Positions 12,258 through 22,148 of a DNA stretch of 64,000 nucleotides are shown in pieces. The stretch spans positions 1-64,000 of the forward strand of contig ARYC01000611.1 in assembly GCA_000711775.1 (NCBI GenBank). Direction: 5' to 3'. Source of the stretch: Oxytricha trifallax (lineage: Eukaryota > Ciliophora > Spirotrichea > Sporadotrichida > Oxytrichidae). Position 1 is the stretch's first letter. Each line of letters begins with the position of its first letter. The position numbers and the translations under genes are program-made. Below the pieces are notes generated by a model, which had not been told where the DNA came from, searched no databases, and worked only from the letters and a program-made list of their open reading frames with translations.

Positions 12258-12960
12258 TTGGCTTACTATTTCCTTCTCCATTTTATTATAATTATATCTA
12301 AGAATAATTTGGTGATTGCTTTATCAGCAATCTTTTTTATATACTCATTTGATTTTTCTTTGGTGAATAGGTTGTCTTCCTCCTCTTCTCCATACTCATC
12401 GATATTATCATCAGCATCTCCTGCATCCATATCATCTTCACTATCATCTCCCATTTCAACTTCAGAGTCTTCATCTTTCTCTCCTCCTTTAATATCAACA
12501 TCAGACAGTTCTTCACCTTCGAAGAAGTCTCCTTCTTCATCACCATACTCTTCACCATCTTCATCTTCCTCTTCATCATCTTCATCTTCCTCTTCTCCAT
12601 TTTCATCTTCCTCTTCACCATCTTCATTTTCCTCTTCTCCATCTTCATCTTCCTCTTCACCATTTTCATCTTCATCAAGTTCATCGAGGATGCTTTCATC
12701 TTCATCATCTAAGTCTTCCTCTCCCATGCCTTAATTCATCTTCTTCGTCTCTTTCTCCATTATTTACTGAGCGTACTTCTCAAGCTCTGGGTCTTCAGCA
12801 TCATCATCAAAATCTAAATCGGACATATCCTCACCATTCTTGTTTTCCTTGGCTGGCTTCTCTTTGAAGTACTTGTACATATACTTTTCTTCTTCTCTCA
12901 GCTGAATGGAGGCTGGCAACTGTTCTTAAGTGAAATCGTATTGATTAATTGGCTTTTCAT
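12258..12960 (-). CDS. CEBPZ/Noc1-like protein, acidic segment
   Basis: Starting near 12950 the frame reads YDFTQEQLPASIQLREEEKY and MYKYFKEKPAKENKN, then DLDFDDDAEDPELEKYAQQI. It then runs into ~100 residues made almost only of Glu and Asp with Gly and Asn. In CEBPZ/Noc1 (Mak21) proteins the CBF domain is followed by a short 'EE...FFxxYYK' block and then such an acidic tract, so order and content fit. There is no in-frame TGA down to about 12266. A GAA/GAT-rich minor repeat (EEEDENGEE-like units) makes up the acidic tract and may vary in length between alleles. Confidence 0.72.
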
Positions 12961-12964
12961 GAGC

Positions 12965-13370
12965 TAACATTCAATACTTCGAATCTTTTAAAATCAATTA
13001 AGAATTTATGTTTTTATGGTGTAATAAACCACATTTTCAATATAAAGTTTTTATCATCAAAATTATAATTATAGGTCTTAGTATTATTAAATGGTAGAGC
13101 TACTTTTATCAAATTTAAAGCTGTGAGAAAACTTAATAAATGTTTAAATTTAAGTAAAATCTGCAAAGATTTAATTATTCTCATTGAATAATTTATATTT
13201 ATATAAAATAATTTCGTAAATTAAATGCCAAGAATTTATAAATCTATTTAAATAATTCTAAAGACTTTTTATTTAATCTAATTCAACTTTGTTTGCTCTA
13301 TAATTTTTATATAATTGAGAAGCTATACTATATTTATAAAACTCATTAAGTAGAAAGAAATGATTGAAGT
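12965..13370. other. Probable internal eliminated sequence within the CEBPZ/Noc1-like gene
   Basis: About 400 bases of very AT-rich sequence with no sustained frame separate two coding segments that are consecutive in the CEBPZ/Noc1 family. The length is too great and the borders too poor for an intron, whereas nearby introns are 35-70 bases with GT...AG. An eliminated segment is the likely reading. The exact pointer repeat was not determined. Confidence 0.6.
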
Positions 13371-14325
13371 TTTAATTCTTTAAGCTTTTTAGATTTTAGC
13401 AAGTTTATCAGCAGACTTTGGATTCTTATATGATATACGATCAAGGAAATTAGCCAAACCAAAATGTAACAATGGGTCTCCAGCGTAAACAATGGATTCC
13501 CCGTTGATGAGTTTATCAGCCCACATTTTAAAAGTTGGATGAGTGTATGCAATCAAGTTTAATAACTCAAATAAAGGTGTTTAATCAGCATTGGCATACT
13601 TTGGCTCTCTCTTAGTTGCATCATAAGCTGCTCCATTATTGTTACTGCCAGACTACTTCACATTCATTAGTTTGGTGTTATTCTCCTTTTGTTCTTGTAA
13701 CTTATCAATGTCGTAGAATCTATCTTCATCATAACTTACTGTTTTGTGGCTTGGTTTGGTTGATCTTGAGAAATCGAAGGAATACAGATTGAACTTAATG
13801 TCATCCTTAAGTTTAATCAGCTCACTGATAATCAAGAGTGTTGCAGCTGTGTAGCCAGTCTCATTAATGAAGCACATATGTAGCATTCTTCTGAAGAAAG
13901 CCAATACTCTTGGGACATTAGTATCTGCTCTGATGGACTTAAAGATCAAACCAAAGAACTCGTCTAATTTATTTGCTTTGGTCAGGTGAACCTTGAGAAG
14001 TATTACGAATAGGGTTCTGTAATGTCTGTCGTTATAGTTTGCTAGAGAGCTCTGAGTAGTGTCATCTTCTGACTTGGTGATTTGAAGTTCATTACTCTTT
14101 TATTTGTTGGTTGACTTGGCGAATTGGAAGAGAAACTCTAGAGTTTTGATTTGAATCTGATGAGTCAACAAGAAAAGAAAATTAGTTTATGGAAGTAAAA
14201 ATTAAATAAAAATAAATAACCATTATTTGCAAAATATATTTCTTACACTAAGTTTCTTCATCAATAATTGGTGGAGGATCGTTTTTCTTCACAATTTTAT
14301 AAAATTTCTAAAATTCCCTACTCAT
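13371..14325 (-). CDS. CEBPZ/Noc1-like protein, CBF/Mak21 domain segment
   Basis: Reads IIDEETQCKKYILQIM, then a 64-base intron (14220-14157, GTTATT...ATCAG), then IQIKTLEFLFQFAKSTNK, DRHYRTLFVILLKVHLTK, IFKSIRADTNVPRVLAFFRR, and finally YAGDPLLHFGLANFLDRISY with KNPKSADK. The last block is the CBF/Mak21 signature (GDPLxxFxLxxFLDRFxYKNPK). No TGA interrupts it. The family is nucleolar and works in pre-60S ribosome maturation. The CAT at 14323-14325 gives a Met, but the family normally has several hundred residues before this, so it is probably a segment edge, not the true start. Confidence 0.88.
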
Positions 14326-14329
14326 TATA

Positions 14330-14900
14330 TAAAAATAATTAAAAATATGTTTCTTTAATTCATTTATCAAAATTGAAGGAAAATATATAAATTGATAATA
14401 ATAATTAACTTGATAATATATTTATAATGGGATACAAAAATGAACAATAAGCAAGTAATTATAAGCTTATTTGCACTTTAAGATTTTGACAAAAATAATA
14501 TAACTAATAATAAAAAGTGTATGCCAACATAAAAAAAAGTATCTTAAATTTTCCATATTTCAGAAAAATAATTATAAAAAGTCTTGAAAAATCTAAAAAA
14601 TGATTTTATGATGGGCCAAAAACTCTAATTAAAAAGATTTAGTTGACTTAATATCAACTTAATTACATTCTTTCACAATAAACTCTTTAAGAGCAGATGC
14701 TTTTATCGATACCATAAAGAGCTTAGCTTTTTCATTGATAGTTTCCAGAAGTTAAAATTTTTACATCTAGTTTAACCTCATTATTAAAATGAAATGGAAT
14801 AAAATACACAGTTACAAAAACAGACTACAATCTTACTGAACTAAAAAATTAGTAAATAAAAATAGATTTATTAAAAGTTTTTGCAAAATTTGAATAAAAT
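14330..14900. other. AT-rich spacer
   Basis: Strongly AT-rich sequence with no sustained frame and no clear repeat, between the CEBPZ/Noc1-like segment and the MT-A70-bearing transposon relic. The left end of that transposon should lie here, but I could not find inverted terminal repeats. Confidence 0.45.
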
Positions 14901-14921
14901 AATTGAAAATGGGAAAATATT

Positions 14922-15455
14922 GTGTACTTAGATGAGAAAATTTTTAAACCTCATTCAATTACTTACAAATCTTGGGCTCATAAATACAGGAATCAAGTTT
15001 TATTAAAAGGGGGAGTGAATTTAGACACTTTAGCAGCTGCTGTTGTAATTAGTTCAAAGTATGGACTGGAATGTTTAAGAATAAAACAAAAGTCAATCAA
15101 AACTGATGATTTGCTTTAAGTCCTCAAGATCTAGAAATAAAATATAAGGGTTAAAATCTTACTATATTCCTTGACAATCTAAGGGCTCATCATTGAAAAA
15201 TAATAAAACAGTTAGTGGAACAAAATGGATGGACTCTATTATTTATTCCAGCATAATCTTCTAAATTCAACTGCATAGAAAACGACTTTTCAAGAGTTAA
15301 ACAAAAATATAAGAAAGACTTAATTCAAATTTAATTCAAATTGTTAAACAAAAAACATTTCTAGATTGTTCAAGATTAAATAATGAAAATTAACATAAAC
15401 GATTATGTTAACACTGAGAAGTCTTGTTTGGATTCATTTAAAATGTTTGTCTGAG
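14922..15455 (+). pseudogene. DDE transposase of the MT-A70 element (TBE-like, C-terminal two thirds)
   Basis: Opens at 14922 with MYLDEKIFKPHSITYKSWAH; the Asp of YLDE is the likely first catalytic residue. It continues LAAAVVISSKYGLECLRI, then in another frame LTIFLDNLRAHH (second Asp) and FIPAQSSKFNCIENDFSRVK (catalytic Glu), with TGA near 15453. The pattern is IS630/Tc1-mariner. The N-terminal DNA-binding part is not seen. There is a frame change near 15140 and one TGA just after RAHH. Spacing of the triad matches the TBE transposases in this window. Confidence 0.8.
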
Positions 15456-15519
15456 TTTAATTTTCTTTAATTTACACAAACTTAATTTATTAATTTAATT
15501 AAGTCTTAATTAATTCAGT

Positions 15520-16115
15520 CCAATTAGAGTCTTTTACCAGGAGGTCTCTTTATGATTTCATTTTCTTCTCTAAAAGACATGTTCGATTAAGTCTATTAAA
15601 AATTGTTCCCTTGTTTTTATTCTTCTTCAAAACCAAATATCTAGTACTTTTTTCGTTTTTAGATTGTTTTCTCCCAAATGAGTGCCTTTCCTATGCGCTC
15701 TATAAAACATAAAAATTAATGTATATTTACTTGAAAAATATGGAACGAATTAAATCTCTTTAAGGAACTCCTAACTTATCTCTATAGTTTCCCTCGCTTA
15801 ATTTCTTTGAGTCTATTAAGACATAACTATTTATGCCAACCATTCATTTTTTTTGTATTCCCAAGACCCTATAAATGAAATGCTAATCAGGGAGGTCCTT
15901 TAGACCATTATTTTTACCAAGATATCTATTGACGACTTCATCATCCTTGACATAATTAAATATGTTCAGGACCCTCCCAAGTTCTGGATAATTAGGTACG
16001 TTAACATAAATGACATCAGCTGACTTTAATAGCTCTTTTCTTGAAGCCAAGACATCTTTAATGAATCTCATGCTTGTTTTCTTGTCTTGGTAGGTGATAG
16101 CCAACTATATTTGTT
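15520..16115 (-). pseudogene. Distant homologue of the TBE 22 kDa protein
   Basis: Reading leftward from 16104: MAITYQDKKTSMRFIKDVLA, then LLKSADVIYVNVPNYPELGR, KDDEVVNRYLGKNNGL, and KKLSEGNYRDKLGVPQRDL near 15.77 kb. This lines up with the TBE protein block 'T..SFLKALLSEEKK.FK...I..IEIPNYPEI', including the invariant PNYPE. The function of the 22 kDa protein is not known. Its convergent position between transposase and third gene is the same as in TBEs, which is the main argument that the three genes form one element. Confidence 0.65.
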
Positions 16116-16759
16116 AGACATAAAAATTTACGTGAATATTTGAGGTGATTGTATCAATCTGATTTTGTGTTAAGGCCCCCATCTAGTGTTCTGTAATTTA
16201 TGTTCGTGATATTTGCATAAAGTCCCTCACGCTTTTAATTCATGTTCATGCTATTAAATAAGTATAAAATAATGCTAACTTACTAATTAATTGGCTTTGA
16301 TAAGTATAAAGTGTATTGAAGTATTTATGTATATTAACATGAATTAAAAATTCTATTGTTTTAATTTAAGTATGTTTACCTAAATTTAATTTACTATAAA
16401 TGAGTAGCTAAAGGCTCAATTCCATTAATATACATGGTATTAACTAACTTATTGATTGTAAGATTGATAAATAAGACGGTCAAAAAGTAGGAAGATAAAT
16501 TTATGTATAATTACATGATCAATTTAAAAATTATGTCGACCAACATAATTATTAGGATCATTTCAGTTTCCTTCAAGGAACCATACACTATTAATAGATT
16601 TGAATTTTGACTCCTTTTCAGAAACTTTTCAAAATCTCTTGGGGAACCTTTCAGCAAAATTAATTGTTTTTTTGTGAGCATAAATTTTTCAAAAAGATTT
16701 CCCCCGACCCCTGATTTAATGTTTTAAGTTAATATTTAATAACTCTATTTTCTAATACT

Positions 16760-18539
16760 TAAATTAGATTCTATTAAATATGAAAAAATAGTCCTCTTCA
16801 CTTTCTTCTAATTTTGATTTAAGTTATGAGTACTTAAATAAAAACGATAATTCTATATAAAGCAGCCAAGTATAAAATACTGAGGAGCATCTAAAACAAT
16901 CTGAGATAATTGTCAACAAACAAGATTCAAGATTTTAGCAATTTTACATTAGATGTTAAGCTTGAAGTACTACTCGAGCTAACAATAAATCTAAAAAGCC
17001 AAAAAATCTCTATGAATGTTTTTTATACAAAAAGGTTTGCACAGGGGTTGAGTTATAAAGACACTAAAAAACTCAAAGTCGAAAAGATGGGAAATTTATA
17101 TAACTAGAAAAGGGAGGGGTCTATAAATGCTAGATTTGTAGCAGGATTAAGCTATGAAAGATCTAAAATTCTAAATAAACTTCATAACATTGATTGTAAG
17201 TCAGAGTTGGTAAATAACAAGTGGTAAAAACTTGAATATTCATTTATGGGGAAAATTTCACCATGTAGTGGGGAAAAATCCCCTCGTTTTTTTCAACTTA
17301 ACTAAACTTGATGAATTAAGTTTCCTTTACTGCTTCTTATTTTATCACAAAAACAAATGTTCAAGCTCTGAATATTCAGAAATATTAAATAACTGCAAAG
17401 AATCATCCAATTCTACAATAATAATAAACAAAAATCTCAATAAACTATAATGGAAAACAGCAAATAGTATCAGAAGTTGTTTTAGTAACTTGAAATATTA
17501 GCAACTAATGGTCCAGTATCATCAGAAAGTTTCAACTGCAATTACTGCAATAAATATTTTAAAAACTTTAAGTCTTGAGCATATCACTGGAGTAAACCTA
17601 TCTTATGCAAAAAACTACATAAAATTCAAAGAGCTGAAGAACTCCTGTAAAAGCTAGAATGCATAGGATGTTACCACATTTCAAGTTAGTCAGATCACTG
17701 CCAACGACATATGGCTCAAAGTAAATTTGTTGATTAAACTTTAATTCCTGGGAAGTAGTATTTAAGCGAACAAAAAATACTTGAGACTTGTAGCTACTTT
17801 TAAATGAAGATTTTAAAGTATGACAACGACCCAAAATTAAATGAACTATAAATTCCAAAACATATATTCGAAGTAAAAGGAGGTCATATTTGCAAAGCAT
17901 GGGAGGACAAGTTTAAGTAGAGAATGACTTAAGGATAACCAATATAAAATTACGAGTTGATGTAAGAAATGATGACTTTTGGTTTAATTTGCACAAGATC
18001 ATGCTAAGATTAACTAGTTCACTTTTTTCAGTTGTTATTGAAGATAATCTATGGAAGGGCCAGAAATCATAGCCTTACTAATATTTACCAAACCATAGAT
18101 TGAGATAGATACCCCTTTCATTGATGAAGCAGGAAAGAGTCATCTTTTATTGGATACTTTGTAATACTTAGATAGAATGAGCTAATTACCTAAGAAATAA
18201 TGGCTATGTTATAATAAAGACTCTGGTTTGGGTTAAGGTCACATCAAAAGAAAACCTTATTAACAGCAAAAATGTTGAAAACTCAAAAGAGTATTGTCTA
18301 ATTGGCGTCAAAGGTAGGTTGATAATGAAAAAATAAATTAAATTCCTGAAATAATTCAGGCTAAGAGAACTGAACATTTCTATAAGCCACAAGACTTTTG
18401 GGATATCATAGACAATTTTTTCCCGGGATAGTATAGACTAGAAATATTTACAAGGTAGGATACTAATAAGGCATTTACTGTGCATGTTGGCAATTAAGTT
18501 GATAAAGATAAGGAAATGATGATAAAAAATATATATTGA
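16760..18539 (+). pseudogene. Zinc-finger protein with MT-A70-type N6-adenine methyltransferase domain
   Basis: N-terminal part: Cys/His fingers near 17010-17075 (YECFLYKKVCTGVELQRHQK), 17122-17150 (YKCQICSRIKL) and 17528-17572 (FNCNYCNKYFKNF). C-terminal part, from about 17940: LFSVVIEDNLWKG, VIFYWILCNTQIE, GYVIIKTLVWVKVTS and SKEYCLIGVKG. In the next frame come TEHFYKPQDFWDIIDNFFPG and FTVHVGNQ, with stop at 18537. These follow METTL3/MTA1 proteins block by block. The catalytic DPPW site reads DNLW (18043-18054), so this copy should lack activity or resembles non-catalytic partners such as METTL14/MTA9. One TGA lies at 18178-18180 and the frame changes near 18316. Confidence 0.75.
17248..17284. 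repeat. Imperfect hairpin repeat, copy 1
   Basis: GGGGAAAATTTCACCATG followed by TAGTGGGGAAAAATCCCC. The outer 15-16 bases on each side are imperfectly complementary. A close copy lies at 21566-21603. It sits inside the MT-A70 element between its finger blocks. Confidence 0.6.
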
Positions 18540-18869
18540 TAATTAATTTAATCAAAATACTTTAACATTAAAAAATAAAACTTATAGTATTTTTAATAAA
18601 TTATAATAAAAATTTATGTATTGTTTATCACTTAATAGAGTTTGAACTCTATTTAAATTTTAAGTTTTTCAATTTCTAAATTTATAAACTTTATTACTCT
18701 TGTGTATATTCATATTTAAATTTAAAATCATTGCTTAGATTGAAGGATGCTTGTGTATTTCCTACATTAGGTTTCAAATTTTTTATTGCAATATTGACTA
18801 TTTGGCATATTTGAGGCAACTATAATAGCAATTTTTTATCCAAAAAAAGTCTCTACTTTGGATATTATT

Positions 18870-19700
18870 TTATAAGGCCTTCATATTTTCTCCCTTATTT
18901 TAAGATTAGGCAATAGATTTTTAATCTTTCTTAATGACTGCAAAAAGTTTCTCAATCGGGGGCCATTGTGAATTGATAGGGGCCCAAATATAATACAGAT
19001 ATTTAGTAGAGTCTTAGCTTTTGCAATGTCACAACACTTTTATGATATGTTGCATTATCGAGTAAAAATACAGTATTCATCTTCCATTAATCAGAGTTTT
19101 AATCTAAGTAGTCAATGATTTAGAGTGTGAAAAAAAAGGAAAGTTGTTGAATTGTTTTTTCCAATACTTATAGTATACAAAATCCTGCCATCACTGAACC
19201 CAGCTACAATCATGTTAACTCCATAGTATCTGATTAGCTTATCATTGTTATTTCTAGTACCCTTCTTACTCCATGCTCTCATCAAATAGCTTTAACTTTA
19301 CATGCTACTCTCATCAATATTTATTATTAGCTAGTTTTAGTTCAAATAATTTATTTATTGTCTAGCTGCAATTTACCTCTATTTCAAACATTCTATACTG
19401 TTTGATCTTTTATCAATATGATATACCTTCTTATATGTAAATCCAATATTTTTCTTTGCTATCGTTCTAATTCTTTATAGCGGTACTGAAAGGTTTAATT
19501 TTACTATCAAATAATTATGGATTTATTTTGCTGATATTATTTATTGAAAATTTTAAGACATGCAACGAACAGCATTCTCTATTAGTTTAATTTAGTATTT
19601 TTTTCTAATGTTCAAAATCTTTTCATTTTTATATGGTTTTGTCTTTACTACTTCCAATAGCTGAGTTAACATTGAAGATATTAATCTTAAATCTCTTCAT
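18870..19700 (-). pseudogene. IS630/Tc1-mariner-type transposase, third lineage
   Basis: Reading leftward: RCMSQNFQQIISAKQIHNYL, LIINIDESSM with the first catalytic Asp (~19311), RAWSKKGTRNNNDKLIRYYG, MIVAGFSDGRILYTISIGKN, TVFLLDNATYHKSVVTL with the second Asp (~19060), then YLGPYQFTMAP and, one frame over, IEKLFAVIKKD with the catalytic Glu (~18940). It differs from both TBE-type transposases here (WSKKGTR and NATYHKS motifs). At least one TGA and one frame change break it. Terminal repeats were not found. Confidence 0.8.
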
Positions 19701-19749
19701 TAATTGTTTTTTTAAGCACCAATGTATATGATATAAATTTCTGATTAGT

Positions 19750-20570
19750 TTTTAAAGACAAGAAGCACATTGATTAACTTTGCATTGTGTAATGGAATGT
19801 TAACAACTCTAGATATAAAAAAGGGGGTTTGAAATTACATACTAATTTCCTCACAATATTTTCAACCCCTTTATATTTGATGTCTCAATCAAACTTAATA
19901 AGTGGACTATATTTTGAAACTATTTCTAATTAGTTAGAATTTTTTTATTTGCTAATAACCAATCTATTTGAGGTAAGTTTATAAACTATTAATAAGGATG
20001 TATTAATTTACTAATCACTTAAGGCACTAAATTAATTATTTCCCCTCTCAACAGTACTCAATAGCCTTTTAGGATCGATAATTTAGGTATTATATAATTT
20101 GTTTTCGATTTTTTTAAATACTTTTGATTCTAAATTTTGTATGTAAGAGTTTGTTAGAGAAATCAACTTATAATCATTAAATTTAATGTCACCAGGTACC
20201 ATCAAGCAAAATGTTTTGCAGTAGACCAATTCATCTAATGAACCATAATTATTTACAATATTTTATTATGAAAGTTCATCGTCCTCATCTGATGATGATG
20301 ATGATGATCCTTCCCAGCGTCCTTAATGCAAAAATAATCTGATGTCAGATTATTTAATAATTTTATAGATTCCCCCCCCCCTCCATAGTTAATTTTGATT
20401 TCTATTAAGTTTATTTTAAAGTTATTACTATATAGAATAATAATTGTATGGTTATAGTAATTGCAGTTTTAAATAAAATTAAAACTATAACAAAGTCTAA
20501 CGAATAATTAAATTTCACAATTATTCTTTTTATATTTATTAATATTAAAAGTATCGATATTCAATAAGAG
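19750..20570. other. AT-rich stretch with a (GAT)n tract and a palindrome
   Basis: No gene recognised. A (GAT)n microsatellite occupies 20289-20308. A 22-base near-perfect palindrome, AATAATCTGA-TG-TCAGATTATT, lies at 20333-20354, and a run of nine or more C follows near 20371. The C run beside the palindrome may be the end of a small element. Confidence 0.5.
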
Positions 20571-20573
20571 AGC

Positions 20574-21390
20574 ATGAATAACAATTTACAAGGGGTTCAT
20601 GTGAGTGAAGTTAGATCGAAAATAGGATAAAAAAAAGAACTCTACGATTTCCTGACTTAAGAGTGTGGGGCATACCTTACCAAACTCAATTGTTCAAATA
20701 TATACTTTTTCCGAAGTATTCTTACAGGGTAGTAAGAGGTACTATACTTTGTTTAACTTTGTTTTAGTTTTTGAAAAGAAGTGATGTGATACTTTCAGCA
20801 ATTCCTCAGATTGAGGGACTTACTGCTTACAATTTTTATAGTATGCTGAGGAAAAACCTTCAATTTTGAAGTACTTACCCTATTAAATAGACTGGCTTCA
20901 TTTAGATAAGAAATGGATTACTGATATTCTACTCACTTTAGACACAGAAGGAATAAATCAGATGATTTAAAGTGCTAAGGAATAAAGAAGAGCTAGGCTT
21001 GATAACTCGCAGAATAACATTGTACACATGAAGCCCTAGTTCTTAGATGCCCTTAACAATTCTATAAGTTACAGTGGTAAGTAAATTTAAATCATAACAC
21101 CTCTTTATTTAATAAGGGAAGGTCAGCATTCTTGTTGAAACAAAGCACAAAAAGAAAATCCAGGCAAGTTGATTAGGAAGAATAAAAGTCTGGTCAACAT
21201 GCTGACTCTAAGTCAAAACATAAATTTATGGAACAAAACTAACGAGTGAGAGAGAAATGAATGATTTACGGGGCTAAATCGAGGAACTTGACAACTATAA
21301 GTTATTATTAATGCAACTTCACGATGGAGGAGTCATTGATTAAGAAGGCAACCTTTTGAATTAATAGCCTTTTCAATAGAATAATAATTT
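20574..21390 (+). pseudogene. Unidentified gene with one clear intron, frame-broken
   Basis: ATG at 20574 begins MNNNLQGVHVSEVRSKIGQK; this frame ends at TGA near 20776. Protein-like sequence resumes with AIPQIEGLTAYNFYSML, then KYLPYQIDWLHLDKKWITDI and ISYSG. A typical intron (GTAAGT...TTAATAAG, about 21076-21116) is followed in frame by KVSILVETKHKKKIQAS. A last block, MNDLRGQIEELDNYKLLLMQ, is helical. The intact splice frame shows this was a real gene. At least three frame changes make it likely decayed. No family is recognised. Confidence 0.55.
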
Positions 21391-21565
21391 TATGATTTGA
21401 GCTTTACTTCTTCTAAGTTGAAATTAATTGTTTATCTATTTAAGTTTATTAATTTAATAGCTTAAATTACTAATTTTATAAGGAAACTTTTAATTAACTT
21501 TTCGATGGAGACTCTTTTAAATAAAATTGAGTTTGTAAATCACTTTAATTATAATTTTGACTTAA

Positions 21566-21603
21566 GGGGAAAATTTCGCCATGTGATGGTGAAAAATCCC
21601 CCC
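21566..21603. repeat. Imperfect hairpin repeat, copy 2
   Basis: GGGGAAAATTTCGCCATG followed by TGATGGTGAAAAATCCCCCC, nearly the same as 17248-17284. The conserved core GGGGAAAATTTCRCCATGT has no coding frame. It may be a minimal mobile hairpin or a protein-binding site. Confidence 0.6.
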
Positions 21604-21609
21604 AAAGGG

Positions 21610-22140
21610 TTTTATGAGAAAAACAAGTTTAAAAATTGAAATCAAAAATAAGAGTTTAATTGTTCTATATTGCCTGGTATAAATCAGGAAAGTTAAAAAC
21701 TCCTAGAGATTTTATAACTTTTATGGTATTATTATAGCAAAAAAATAGTAAATATTTGTGTTATTAAATTGGGAGAGTTGTAAAGTATCCCTAAACTAAC
21801 CAAGTAATAAAATTGGCTAGATTTCAATAGAATTTAAAGATTTTATATGAATATTAGTTAATTTAATTTGCTGTATTTAGTTTTTGTCAAATAATGAAAA
21901 TTGTTAGAGTTTTGAATAGTGTCTTATAGTTTGTTAATATTTGTAAGATTCTTGACTATATTAATAAATTAACAAAATAAATTTTAAACTTAAAATAAGA
22001 GTCTTAAATTAGTAATTATAAAAGTTTCTTTAATATAGGTTACTAAAAATAGTGAATATTGCGTAAAGTTTTGCATAAGCAAGAGCTAAATAAAGCAGCA
22101 TCAATGACTATTTAAGCGGGTTTTTATTTAAGTAATTAAA
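21610..22140. other. AT-rich spacer
   Basis: No gene, repeat or RNA recognised. It lies between the hairpin copy and the coiled-coil gene. Confidence 0.45.
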
Positions 22141-22148
22141 TTCAAGGA

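Larger units (their letters stand above)
14900..18540. mobile_element. Divergent TBE relative carrying a zinc-finger MT-A70 gene (relic)
   Basis: Three genes lie in the same order and orientation as in the TBE at 24640: DDE transposase (+), '22 kDa' protein (-), then a two-part zinc-finger enzyme (+). The transposase and 22 kDa proteins can be aligned by eye with the TBE ones, for instance VPNYPEL against IPNYPEI and LECLRIKQKSIKT against LETYVIHPRSIKT. The third gene ends in an MT-A70 methyltransferase domain where TBEs have a kinase. No G4T4 ends are visible, and the genes contain stops and frame changes. This is an old, decayed copy. Confidence 0.7.

Noticed and set aside
12258-12734. Ser/Pro-rich open frame of about 158 codons on the + strand
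   Set aside because: It is the antisense of the Glu/Asp-rich tract of the CEBPZ/Noc1-like gene; GAA/GAT repeats read as TTC/ATC/TCC on the other strand.
16640-16710. GGGGAACC...TTTCCCCCG as a third copy of the hairpin repeat at 17248 and 21566
   Set aside because: Only the G/C tips agree; the middle and spacing differ.
14510-18500. TATGCCAACAT near 14520 and ATGTTGGCAAT near 18484 as terminal repeats of the MT-A70 element
   Set aside because: The match is only about nine bases, and the right copy lies inside the methyltransferase coding sequence.
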